A DNA stretch of 64,000 bases, taken from assembly GCA_019843655.1 (NCBI GenBank), contig JACDQD010000006.1, forward strand, positions 3,960,034 to 4,024,033, read 5' to 3'. Positions within the stretch are counted from its first letter, which is position 1; each line of letters begins with the position of its first letter. Source of the DNA: Lethocerus indicus. Taxonomy: Eukaryota; Arthropoda; Insecta; Hemiptera; Belostomatidae. The position numbers and the translations under genes are program-made. Shown here in pieces: positions 1 to 12,300 of this stretch. The notes under the pieces are model-generated. The model was not told the DNA's origin and did no database searches. It was given only the letters and a program-made list of their open reading frames with translations.

Positions 1-3000
1 AGGCTGGTCCAGGATGTGCTAGAAGCACCCGGAGGCCATCGACACAGCCAGAAATAATAACAACTGCAGCAGAAGAGAACAATTCTCAGGTAATAAAATG
101 GTTCAGATTTTATTAAATTCTAATATTGTAAATACGTATATATTTATAAACAGATAAAGTTACCAGGTCTGAATTGTTAATTGAATCATATTGAGTTCAC
201 AAATAACGATGTCTACGATCTTACATTCATGATATTTACAGGTTTGTTAGACGTAATTTTTTCAAGCTCTATGTTTTCGAACTGTGGTTTTACATGTATC
301 CAAACAATCAGGATTTACTATCTGTGTGACAGTGCGAACAATCATAGAGATAGAGGGCTATCCACTTCTTAACCACTTATCAGGTTTTCACTTGCACTCC
401 TTGTTTTGTTTTGCATGTAAATGAATCTCGCGTATAAGCAGTGGTACATGAAATGAAAAAAAAATTCTCTGGTATGTGTGAAAAGTGTTTGGGTATTATT
501 TTATGAAATTTTAGGTATTTGTAATTTAAAGAACAGTACAGAGCAATAAAGAGTAAGAATGGTAGATGATAGTATTTTAAACTGCACATAGGCCAGTTCT
601 AAAAAGAAATAAAGTTGAGGTTCATTAGGAATAATAAAAATAATTTGTTTATACCTTTTCAGATTTCACATTCTTTAAATACATCCTGGTTGTATTATTA
701 CTGGTTAATTACTAAATTTAATTTATAGTATGGATGCACTGAGCTAGTACTTACTATTTGGGAGTAAGTATGAAAAATGAGGTTGTTTGTCATAATGGTG
801 GCCAGTGGCATAACAATGACCTTCAAAGGAGGGGGTTGCATGTCAATTCTTCTTTTCATCATTGTAAATGAAATTTTCAGTACTTTTTATATACTTTTTC
901 AGAAATATGGACTATATGAACTTATGAAACATTAATTAAGATTCTGTTCAACATGAAACCAAATGTATTTTAGTTATGACATAACGTATTTACATATAAA
1001 ATTATCTTTGTTGTGTACTCAGAATGGAAGCATTCAGAAAATGCCTCATGTTCATCATTTAAGAGAAAATAAATTATACCTAAAATCTTCCTACCATCTA
1101 ATAGATAGATGATATGAACTTATGGAACAACCCAATAAACTTTTTCAAACAAAAATCATTGCTATTTTGTATTTGTCGGGTGATTAGAGTATAATGTTAA
1201 ATGTCAAGAAAAATTCTGAGTATAACTGATCAGAAATGTTTCCTCCTTATACTATATTTATAAATGACAAAAATGTACTATCTGCTATAGAGTTTTTGTG
1301 TATAATAGAATGGAAAATAATTTCATCTTCTATCCATAAACTGTGGTTGCTCCGCAACTGTGTTTACAGAGCGGAAGAAAGCTGAGCACACTGATAGCAA
1401 GTGTGACTCCGAGAGGTTTGAAGAGAGCTGGTTCTGCCACCAACTTGGCTCCTCCGGGGGCTGTCGGCAGTGGTGGGGCGGCAGGCTCCATTTCTCTGCC
1501 CCCCACTCCTAACCATTCCCCTTCTCCTTCTCGAAAGGTACACGCACCCACCCGACAACAAAATATACATACTATTAGCTACTATTAATAATGATCGCAC
1601 AAGCTTTTGTTTTTATGTTTCTGATTAACACTCGATTTGCACACGTGCCATATCAAGAATTTATGTAGATGTTTTTTCCATCTTGAGCTAGTGCCTCCTA
1701 CTCTGATTCTGATCTCTCTTATTCTCTCATACATTTCTTTCTTAATGTAAGCTTGATCGAATGTGCAGTTGCCTTTTTTAGTGGATTTCCTCCCACCCCT
1801 TTTGGCCTTCTATTTGTACTTAATTCTGAAGAGGGGCTGTTGTTGAGTTTTTGATTTGGGAACACTTTTAAATTTTTTATTTGTCAATTCCTGTTTTTAT
1901 TATCTACTGAGAAATATCTTCAGGATTGTTGTTGTTAGATAGTTGGATTTGATTTATTACAAAGTTCACTGCAGGGAAAATGTTGACTGCAACAATTTAC
2001 TATTTTAAATTGTCTACATTGTCTAGAATATTTTCAAAACTTCTTCATAAAATATTGAGACAGCATGAATGTGCATGACTCCCCATTACTATCAATAAGA
2101 GCATTATTTTTATAACAATACGGGTTAAAATATATATTCCTTTGTTAGTAACCTATATAGAATATGGCATGGAATTTGAATTTTTTCTAAAATCCTATGA
2201 ATTATTTAAAAATTCTTGCATTTTTAAGATTTTCTATTTTTGATTATAACAAATTTAAAACATAAAATGTATTAGTTTATAAAAATAAATTACTTTTATG
2301 TTAATATAATCTAATTTTTATTTTTAATGGTATGAATAAAATATTCACAGGAAAGGATTGGATATATATTCTCTTCATTCTTGTTGAATTTTTTTCCAAC
2401 TGTTTATTTTCTAACTTTGTTACTGTCACTAGGCTGTCAATTAGTTTTACAGTTATAAAAATATAGCAGAATGAACACTTTTTTGTATTAGACAGAAAAA
2501 TATCTTTAGGTAGGTAGCATGTAATCTTTTAGTTTTTATTATTTTTTCTTAAGAATCGATTTAAGACTGTAGTCTTCTAAGGAGAGCATTTGTTCATGTG
2601 GCATTATTCTACTGGCTTCTAGACGCTGTTTTATTTCGACCTGGACGCATATTGAAACTGTTTCTAGCCAACAGGAATGTATGTCATTGTGCTAGATTAT
2701 GGGAATCATCTATCAATTTTAACTAAAGGTATTGTAAACATGGTTTCAAAGTTAGTCGTCTTCTGAATTTTTGTAACTGTCCATGTTTTCTGAACTTAAA
2801 GTTTATTATTTGTTAAGGTCTATACATTTGTCCATTTTTTTGCGGAAGGGCTCATTTCTGTGCTGTTTGTCTTGTCCATATTGACTCAAACGTTTTCCTT
2901 GACATTCAGATATTGCCTTATGCTTATTATATATTTATAACAGGAATTATTAATTAAAAGTGTTATAGAATAAAAATGAGTTTAGATTTTACATTATTAA

Positions 3001-3508
3001 TTTTGTAAAACTAATTACAGTGTACATTACTTAACTCGGTCTTTAGAAAAACTATGTTTAACTATTATAAAAGATAAGAAATTAATTCATTTTTTATTTC
3101 AGCAAGTTTATGTATGATAAGAAATAATTCTATTATTAATATATTAATTATTATTTTGTAATTGCAGTTAATGGAATGAAAGCTTGGAGCTTGGGATAAA
3201 GTCGTCAAATGTCTGTTACGTTTTTTTGTATTACCTGCTTTAACATATCCTAAGAAGCCTTGATAACACTTGTCACTTTTCAAAATGCTTCAGCCCTTTT
3301 GTGTGACTCATGTTTTTGTTATGACATCTGGGTCAATTAAGATTTTGAAATTGATAATAAAAGTAATATCTTTTATTGATACGTTTATGAGAATATTTTA
3401 CAAAGCTTGCTTATGAGCTTTAGGAATATTCTTAACTAAGCTTCTAATAGCATGCTTCACTACAGAATCTATGTCAGTATTTTTATGTTTGTATGTTAAT
3501 GAATTTAG

Positions 3509-3560
<52 letters not shown>

Positions 3561-4780
3561 CTTTTCACACAACTGTTCAGTTAGTAAACAAATTCTAATT
3601 AAATTTGTTTTGTTTTTTGGAGGCTTTGTCATAATATGTGCCACTGCTTGAATTGAACATATGTCATATATATAATATTCTGACAGTCTCATTTCTTAAA
3701 TATTCTTGTATTATGCATAACACAATTTTATATATATAGTTTATATGCACAGTTTATGGACATAAATAAAATGCATGTAATCCTAGTTTTTATAAAACAA
3801 AATTAAATTCACAATTTTGTGAACAATAAATTTCTTTCAAAGGTGTTTGTCCATTTAATTTGTTAGTGTATGCTTAGATTTGCCAATGCTGCATTTGAAT
3901 TACAAGTGTGTTGAAATAAAAGTATTAGATTATGTTAAAGTCATTGATAATGACTAATTTATTTTAAACTATTTGCAAGATATTATAGTCACATATTTAT
4001 TTGCTTAACACATAAAACAATCTACATATTCTTTAAATATTTTGTTTCCTGCATTTTTCAGTGATATTTTTTCTGTTTTACATAATTAAGTTTAACATAC
4101 TGAATTTATTTCAGGCTTCATTAGTTGAAGGAGGACTATTTTCTACATCGGATGTTGGCGGTGATGAAATTAATCAGGCTTTAGAACTGTTGTTATCTCG
4201 TCCACATGATGAGCATGTTATGGATGCTGCAAAAGCTTCCGGTAAACTTTTGTTTGCTGATTTGCCTCCAGACGTGAGAAAAAACAGAATTGATAATGTG
4301 GTAAGTATGCTGAGAAATATGTGGAATTTTTAATATGAAAACATTTTGAGTTTTCTATGTAAAGTTTGGTGTTTAGGATTTTTGCAAATGTTAATGGTTA
4401 GAGCAGGATATATGTACTGATTTCTGATTGAGCAATACTGTTCTTCCATCTACACTAACTCTATCTGCAATTCTATTGTAATTTGTAATAATTTCTTCTG
4501 TAAGAATATTTCTGTAACTAATTAATTATTTGTTATATTCTTGTTGCTCTAATTGATTCAATTTTAAATTCTTTAGATGGGAAAACTAAAAGAGGCAATT
4601 GATGCAGAGAGTTTGAATCATCAGTCATTGTTGCGCGAAGAACATGCGAATGAAAATGCCACAACTAAAGCCAAATTGGCTTTCCTTGCTGGGAAAAGTG
4701 AAGAAAGATTGCAAGCACTCACTGTTTTAATGCTACACTGTTGTGCAGGACTTCAAGATTATCAAGAGGCCCTCAACTAA
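1..4780 (+). CDS. C-terminal part of an unidentified protein (four exons, 5' end outside window)
   Basis: Four exons join in phase 0 with GT-AG borders: 1-89 (read from base 3), 1370-1537, 4115-4300 and 4577-4780, ending in TAA. They give 214 residues. The first half is a Ser/Pro/Gly-rich linker (RKLSTLIASVTPRG, then a Gly/Ala run and PPTPNHSPSPSRK), typical of a disordered phosphorylated region. The last about 130 residues are hydrophilic and look helical, with stretches such as EINQALELLLSRPHDEHV and RLQALTVLMLHCCAG, possibly a helical-repeat or four-helix module. No catalytic motif, signal peptide or membrane segment is visible. All four reading frames agree across introns of about 0.3 to 2.6 kb, which supports a real gene. 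I do not recognise the family and assign no function. AATAAA hexamers at 5590 and 5815 are possible polyadenylation signals. Confidence 0.75.
3512..3559. repeat. (TA)n microsatellite
   Basis: A nearly pure TA run of about 24 units lies in the intron between exons 2 and 3 of the first gene. Confidence 0.95.
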
Positions 4781-6128
4781 TGTTACATGTTAAATCAGAG
4801 AGAACTGCCAGATTTTGTTTGTTGAACACTTATATTTCAGTGGGAGACAAACATATTAACAGCCAATTTTCTTGAATTTCTAGAGCTTAATGTGTACTTA
4901 ATAACAGTATTTTACCGAAAGTATGTTAAAATTTATGAAGACATTTAGGTCCAAGGTTAATTAATATTCATTTCTAGGAGGCATAGAAAATAGAAGAAAG
5001 AAAGTAGTTCATTTTTCAAGGTTTACATTCTTATATATGCTAATCATATGGTTATTTATTATTTTTTAAAACTTATTTTTTTATTTATATTGTTTTAGCC
5101 CTTAAGTCAATTGTGCAGGTGCCTGGGTAATTAATATTGTATATAGGTATTAAAATGGGCAATGGGTCCTTAGAACTGACATAATAACTGAATACATTAT
5201 TATTCACCAAATTTTGACTTTAAATGGGAATAATGAATATGTATGCACAAAAGATTAATCATTTCATATTTGTCAGTTCAGTATTATTATGGTCTTCATT
5301 ATAATGTTTTTCATTATGTGAATCCAACTGTAAAACTATTTAAGGTCTGTAGGTACCAAAGATTTTATATAAGCACTATTTACAGTATTAAATTGTAATG
5401 TTAGTGAGAAAATTAGTATTAAAATAGTCACATGCATCCCATTATTTTATATAAACAACGTTAGAATATCTTTTTTGTTGATGTGTTCTTAAACTTTATA
5501 CCTAATTTATTTATACATTCCTTTTGAGCTTTATTTATATTTAGAGTTTATTTTATTTTTTTAAATAATCTAATCAGTAAGGATTTGATAATAAAAAGGT
5601 CCTTCTTTTATTTTACATAATATGGAACCACGGAGCATGTTTTTGTTGTTTTCTGTTTTTATTATAAAATACAATTTGCATTTATTGTGTCTTCCCCATT
5701 TTATCTGAAGGATATTTGTCAAATGACTGGCAATATATTAAATAAGGTGTAAATAATAATAATTTTCTATGTGCTTAAACCTTTCAGACATAATTGTCAG
5801 ATTCCATATGTAACAATAAACATGTGTTTCTTTTTTCTCAGCTTCTCTTAGGATTCAGAATGTTCACTTTGTAGTGGATCTATAAATAATTAAGACAACC
5901 AGAAATGATAAAAAACTGATATAGACTCTGGTATCATATATCTTATTGGATATATTGGTTAGATGTTTGCGTGCAATAAGCATTAAACTTCATTCATGTT
6001 CAATGAATGCATGTATGATGTATTTCTATATGTTTTAGTATAGAGTAAATAGTTTAGTGAATTAGTTAATTTCTGACCATTTGATAGTTATTTTTTGAGT
6101 AGTATTGAGTTCTTGTTACGAGTGTTTG

Positions 6129-6420
6129 TTAAATGGTACAATTTTTCTGAAATTTAAGTCCAAATACTACCATGGTGCTTTCACTCTTCTGTCCACCTTT
6201 GCTGGTTTGTCTATTTTCAGTCAAGGCTGCCACCTTCAGTAGCATTTCAATTTTCATTTCAGTGGAGTGGTTGGTGAGTCCACTAATATGCCCAATTGAC
6301 ACCATCCTACAGGGATGAACAGGTAAAACCATTCTAGCTAAAGATAAACCAGTGTTTGGAGACAGAAGAGCAAAGGAAGTATGGTATTCCAAACCCTCCT
6401 AGACCACCTAACAGGTATTA
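6129..6420. repeat. degenerate head-to-head copy of the hammerhead-like element
   Basis: The right half reads on the plus strand: TCTAGC at 6333, then GGTATTCCAAACCCTCC and a terminal CAGGTATT, which match the tail of the copies at 27.9 kb and 55.4 kb. The left half (about 6160-6232) reads on the minus strand and contains GCTACTGAAGGTGGCAGCC, matching the GCTA-CTGAAGA-TGGC core of the best copy at 63.5 kb. The two halves point outward from a spacer of about 70 bp, as in the pair at 55.4 kb. An 87-codon open frame on the minus strand is a chance product of the element. Confidence 0.6.
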
Positions 6421-6721
6421 CAAATATTACATATTCTATGAATATATTAATTTCAGATGGTTAAACTCTATATTGTTTTCATTCATTTAATACCATTTAT
6501 AATAATGGAATACTGTATAGTAGCAGTGCTGTGTACATTTAAACACAGTATGTATAATACTTTAAAATGTATTTCATACATCCTGGCTGACTTATAAATG
6601 CTGTATATTCTTGCTGAATAATGTGGCCTAAATTTGATATGCCTTTATTTTAATTTAGAAATTTAAAAAATAATATTTGCCATCCATTAATGCTTTTATT
6701 TGGTGTAATTTCTATTAGGGT

Positions 6722-6727
<6 letters not shown>

Positions 6728-6772
<45 letters not shown>
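6728..6772. repeat. (TA)n microsatellite
   Basis: An uninterrupted AT dinucleotide run of about 22 units in intergenic DNA. Confidence 0.95.
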
Positions 6773-6779
<7 letters not shown>

Positions 6780-8391
6780 AATAAATTGAATATTTTTATT
6801 TTAAATTATTAAAAACAAATTGTACATATAATTTAAGTAATTATTTTACTTTGTATTTCATTACAAAATATTGTTATCATTAATATTTCTGTTGATGTTA
6901 CAGGGACTTTGTTAGTTAATTTATTCATTTACTGAATATGAGATTTAGCTTGACAATTTGGTGTTGCTTATGCTTGTTACAATGAGTGTTCTAGAAATGA
7001 AATTTACACAAGATTCTGTCTTAATGTAGTAAAACATTTTGCTCTGCTTTTACTACTATTGCTCACTGCTCATTTTGTAAATAAGGACTCATTATTTCAA
7101 TATATTTATACAGAATAGTTGTCCAAGTTGTTTATCTCATCCCTTCTATATTTTCATCAATAAAACACTTAAATACAAAACAACAATTGTTTCAGTCAAC
7201 TCCAATTTACTGGGTCCAATTATTATTGCTACTTGCAATATCACCATAAATGTTAACCATTCAAATATACATTTTTCTGAACAAAAAATGATTGATAAAA
7301 TTGTAATAAGTTCAATTATTAATATATTGTACAAAAATGAAAAAATCACTTTATCTTTCCTGTCAATGTGCGTTAATAATAGATTATTTACTAATACATG
7401 CCAACAAAGAAGTTATTGCAGGTTCAATATTTTATACATTTAGACATTGTATTATGAATGTAAATGTATTGTAAAATGAATATGAACTGTAATGAAAATA
7501 TTTTTGTCTACACTTTATATTCAAGGGGATGCATTTAACTGGAAGACATTTCATTTTTGTATGTATTATGAACCCAACAATACTCTCGATGTATTTATTT
7601 TTTAAAATTATTTTTATTCACAATATTTTTTTTTTAGTTTAGAATACCTGTTGTTCTGAGACAGAGGCACACGAAATCCGGGGTATTTTTTTTATTTACT
7701 GTGGCAAGTGTATTCAGCATGCTATAATTTAGGCGTTCACAACTGAATCTTAAGTGTAAGCAATGTAATGTGAAAAGAAGATTAGGTAAGTACTCTATAT
7801 ATTTTTTTCTGATTTAATTGTTTTCTGGCGACCTCTTTACTGTGAATCAAATCAATTAGTTAATATAACCAAGATGGCGAACACGATGATGCAAAGCCGT
7901 CGCCATTGACTAGCTGTTTTTATACACCTGTCGGTGTAAACATGTACAGCCCAACTCGGCTTAGTGAAATTATCTCTTCATAAAAACGAAATTAAATTAG
8001 TCAAAGGAAAGAATCGTGGCATTATCCCGGTTGTATTATATATCGGTTTTGCTACTGTTAAATGTGCGAATGCTACTGTGAGCATAACCATGTAGGGTAA
8101 AAGCGAATTTTGTATAAATAAAAAATTGAACTGTCGATTTAATAGGTAAATGAGATCTGGACACCTTGGAGCAGATACAATGAGGACTTTCAACTGCACT
8201 GAATTGTTTCAACCAAAAATCCGGGTTTTTGTAGTAGAGCTTTAAAAAGAGTTGAAGTTTTTAAGCGAACAATTGAGGCTGGAAGTAAGGATTTTTATTT
8301 TATCTTTGTCGAACTAATAGTAGGTCTTGGTTTACTTTTGTAAATGTTGGCAGGACGTATTATCTCTCACAGTTTGACAGTTGTGATAACG

Positions 8392-8399
8392 TGACGTCA
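8392..8399. promoter_or_regulatory. perfect CRE palindrome (TGACGTCA) upstream of Rab9
   Basis: TGACGTCA lies 117 bp upstream of the Rab9 start codon. This is the full consensus site for CREB/ATF bZIP factors, and such sites near transcription starts are common in housekeeping promoters. No TATA box is evident. Function is inferred from position only. Confidence 0.5.
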
Positions 8400-8515
8400 C
8401 TCTAGTTGTTGGCCGATTTTTGTTCCCCTCGGCAGTTCGATGTAAACGCAATTTTTTAAATTTTCCGAGCCTTGTCAGCCAACCGTGCCCCCGGCCATCG
8501 TATTATGGTGAAAGG

Positions 8516-9312
8516 ATGGCCTCGAACAAGACCCACGCCGGTAAGAACACTCTTCTGAAGGTGGTCATCCTTGGCGACGGGGGAGTCGGCAAGTCTTGCC
8601 TAATGACCAGGTTCGTCAACAACCATTTCGACGACCACTCATTCAATACGATCGGCGTCGAATTTCTGACAAAGGAAATCAAGATTCGCAACGACGTCTA
8701 CACCTTGCAGGTGAGCCGAATTTCCAGCGGAATGCCTGTCGTCCTCTAACGATATCTGATCATTTAGAGATTTCCAGATATGGGACACCGCAGGACAGGA
8801 GAGGTTCAAGAGTTTGAGGACCCCATTTTACAGAGGATCGGACATATGCATGCTCACATTCTCTGTCGATGATAAAAGCAGTTTTCAAAACCTGGCTATG
8901 TGGAAGAATGAATTTTTATACTATGCCGACATTAAAGATGGTTCTTTGTTTCCATTTGTAGTTGTCGGGAATAAGGTATTTCACTTTTGAGTATTTTACC
9001 CTTGCACGATTACCTTTTCGCAATAGGTTCCTATAATTTGAAATTCTTGTTTTCTAATATTGTTAGATCGATATCGGGGAAGACCGAAGAGAAGTTAGCG
9101 ACAAAGAAGCGGCTGATTGGTGCAGAGAAAATGGGTTATTGCCATATGTTGAGACAAGTGCAAAGGATGCCATCAATGTAGATATGACCTTCGATTTGGC
9201 GGTTGAAATCTGGTCGAAATTAGAAGAAATGATGGACAAGCAGGCACTCTATCAGGACAGCACCATCAGCCTGAAAGCTATTCCCGGCGAATCCAGATCC
9301 ACCTGTTGTTGA
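8516..9312 (+). CDS. Rab9: Rab9 small GTPase
   Basis: Three exons (8516-8710, 8778-8975, 9067-9312) join in phase 0 to 212 residues. All GTPase motifs are present: P-loop GDGGVGKS at residues 20-27, switch I threonine T45 in NTIGVEF, DTAGQE at 68-73, NKID at 130-133 and ETSAK at 160-164. The C-terminal CC (211-212) is the geranylgeranylation signal. The effector-side string LRTPFYRGSDICMLTFSVDD and the FLYYADIKDG segment are characteristic of Rab9 rather than Rab7. In other animals Rab9 acts on late endosomes, in retrieval of mannose-6-phosphate receptors to the trans-Golgi. The start was chosen because it is the first ATG giving a Rab9-like N-terminus and it has a purine at -3. Introns are only 67 and 91 bp. 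Length is close to the about 201 residues of vertebrate Rab9. An AATAAA at 9921 is a possible polyadenylation signal. Confidence 0.97.
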
Positions 9313-12300
9313 TCCCCCCTGCTGCATAAATTTATCTGGTATCGTATCATTTAAAGTTAAATATTAGTCGGCTAAAGGTTAATCTCATAGGGCAGAGAAT
9401 AATTCTTAAGACAGTGGTGAAAGAAACGGGGAAGGGTGTTAGGAAAGGTTCCTCTTATACAGGTGATAATGTGATGGCTTAAAAAAACAAAATTCGATGT
9501 AAATTTTGTGTGAAAATATGTTTCATTTATAAGAAATTATGTTTGTTCATTGCTCTTGGAGTAGTCAGTATAAAGATAAGATAAACAAGCTATTTGTAAA
9601 ATCTATGCATAATGAAAGTAAGTAAAAGAGCTTGTTAAATAACTGTTTCAAAGGTTACCTGTTCAGCAGTCAATAATAATGCGTATGTCCTGGAAAGCAT
9701 GTTATACACCTTATTTTGTGTCACCAAATATATTAATATATAATATCGTGTGTTTATCTGTCTTTCGAATTATACGCTCATTGTTTAAAACTGGATTTAT
9801 CAAAAGATAAAGAGAAGGCATAATTTATTAGCTTAGTATTTGTCAGTTGTCAGCTGAATATTTGCTTTTTGTACCCATTGTTGTCTGCAGTCATCGCTCA
9901 TATTTTTAGTGCTGTGTCTGAATAAATACACACATATGCACATAAATGTTATGTGCACAAGTATGCAACATTTAATACACTCGTTCTAGTAATATAAGTA
10001 TTATACACAATATGGACTTTATATACAACAGTACTGTTTTAATGGCCAGTGGCGTGCATTTGGATTATCTTTTTATATAGGAGCCTGATGTTTATTTTTA
10101 TAAGTGGGATAGGTTTCTAATCAATGTTTAAGCCAATGTTGACAGTTTTTACACCGAATTATTGTAAAGTACAAAACTAGCAAAAATGATAAAGTATGTT
10201 TCCGTATATATCCTATGTATATTCCAATTTATGATGTCACTTGTAGTCTTATAGTCGTATTCCTTGATGCAATATTCCAAATTCGAAAGTATGTTTAGTC
10301 TTTTCAATAATGTTGACTCATTTTAAACTTTCACAAAATCATACTGTCAGATAGGTGGTTTGAGATAAATTACACAGGTAAATAGAACATTTTTTAAAGT
10401 TACTAAATCATTTTTGACAAGTCTAACTCCATAAAAATAAAGTAGGTGTCTGTTAGTTTGAGCTAGTATTGATAATACAATTCTTCTTCTGTGCCTTTTC
10501 TCTATAGAGGTCCATACTTTTTTCGATCATTCATTTTACAGGAACGTACTTTTCATTATAAAGGTAGAGTGAAAAGAAAGAGATGTCAATTCAGTGGGGA
10601 TTTCTTCAAATTATTATTTTGGAACATTAGTGACTTTGAATATAGTGTTCTGTTTTCAATATTTGTTAATATGGGTGAAGATAAGAAAGTGAAGTAAATT
10701 TTAATTATGCATCAAATGCCTTGGTATATTAACAAAAAGAAAGTTGCATGAATAAATATAATTACTGTTTTTATGTGGTTAATCTGCAATTTAATGAACT
10801 TTGAGGTGCATGAACAAAATGGAAAAAATTGATAGAAAACTTAATTTTTTTTACTAGTAAAGTGCTACTGATAATGGTAAAAAGTTGGAACTAGTCTGGC
10901 ATACAAAAATCACAGTAAAGACATTCCAAATAGCGATAGACCACCTTGTGAGTATCTTAAAATGCTTATCTCACTAACCTTTCAACTTTGCTTAGTATTT
11001 TGGAATGGGGTGGTACATTTGGCACTTATTTGGATAAAGGCTAGAATATATTCTCAGGCTGATAGCCTGGATATCCCCTCTTTTCTTGGTTAAATTTTTT
11101 AACTGGGAAAAAATCAATAAATTAATCAACTATTATTAATTTTATAATTATTAATCATTATTAATTTCTGTAAAACATGTTTACTTCATTGTTTCAAACA
11201 TTTTCTATCTTTACCCATATAGCCCAAAACCCAATATAGATCTTTTTAACAATAAAACCTTGATTTGAAGTTTGAATGAGTTCTGTTTGCAGCAATACTT
11301 GTTATTTTGTGTTACATTCAGGAATAGAACTTTGGAAATAATTTGATAAACATAATATACGTAAAGAATCTCCTGTGAAATAAAAGAAGGCAATATAGAA
11401 AATCATTGCCACTGGCATTTGTACCAAACAATTATAACCAATATGATTACAATGCAGGAGTGCTCTCCAGGTGAATCGATGATAGTATATAATTAATTGT
11501 CATAGTGAAGTATTCTTTGTTTTTTGTTATAAAAATCAGTTATCAAAATGGTTACTTGTTGTTTATTGTTGCATTTTTTATATACACTAAGTGGATAAGG
11601 TGTGTGTTCCATATTGAAATATTCATATGTTAACACATTGTATGTAGTAAATTGAATCATTAATTTTTTACAGAGGATTAACCAGAGTTTAACATTTTTA
11701 ATATATAAACATTGATTGGTATTAACCATTGTAATTTAATTTTCCTGAGTCTTTTTCAGCTGTTAATTCAATAATCCAATTGTCCGACTAATTGCTCAAT
11801 GTATATTTTTCTGAACCTGCATACATTGTGTTAAATCAGGAGAATACATTCCTATTGTATAATTTAATCTTATAGATTGTTTTAGTATAATTTATCTGAA
11901 TACCAAATAATCATTTGAGGGAGATGCATTTAATCCTGGCAATTTTTTAAATTGTTAATGATTTTAGAACTTATTATTGAATTTATTTTGTGATAATGTT
12001 GAGTATTTTGGAATTTCAATAATTACCTTGCCTTTATTACCTGGTTAGGTATTTAATGTTTACTTTGTGCAGTGGATATTTCTCTGTAAGATATGCATTG
12101 TAGTAAAATATTGTCATGGGTTTCAAATTTAAACAATTATTTTAGCTACTAAGTTTGAAGTCATTGAAATTAACATAATATGCATGAAAGTCCAAAAATT
12201 GACTGTTTTTTCCCTCAATTTGCTCATGAATATAGTTCCGTATTAATTAGTTTAGATTTGGTTATTTTATGTACTTGTCTGTGGGAAATTAGAATATAAA

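Larger units (their letters stand above)
4781..8391. other. 3' UTR and AT-rich intergenic region
   Basis: No coding exon is visible between the stop at 4780 and the Rab9 promoter. It holds the 3' UTR of the first gene, a degenerate inverted copy of the hammerhead-like element (6129-6420), a (TA)n run at 6728-6772 and a YY1-like CAAGATGGCG at 7870-7879. The YY1-like site may mark a core promoter or an upstream noncoding exon of Rab9; that is a guess. Confidence 0.6.

Noticed and set aside
6129..6392. 87-codon minus-strand open frame that reads like protein
   Set aside because: It lies across the two halves of a degenerate repeat element; the sequence aligns with noncoding copies elsewhere.
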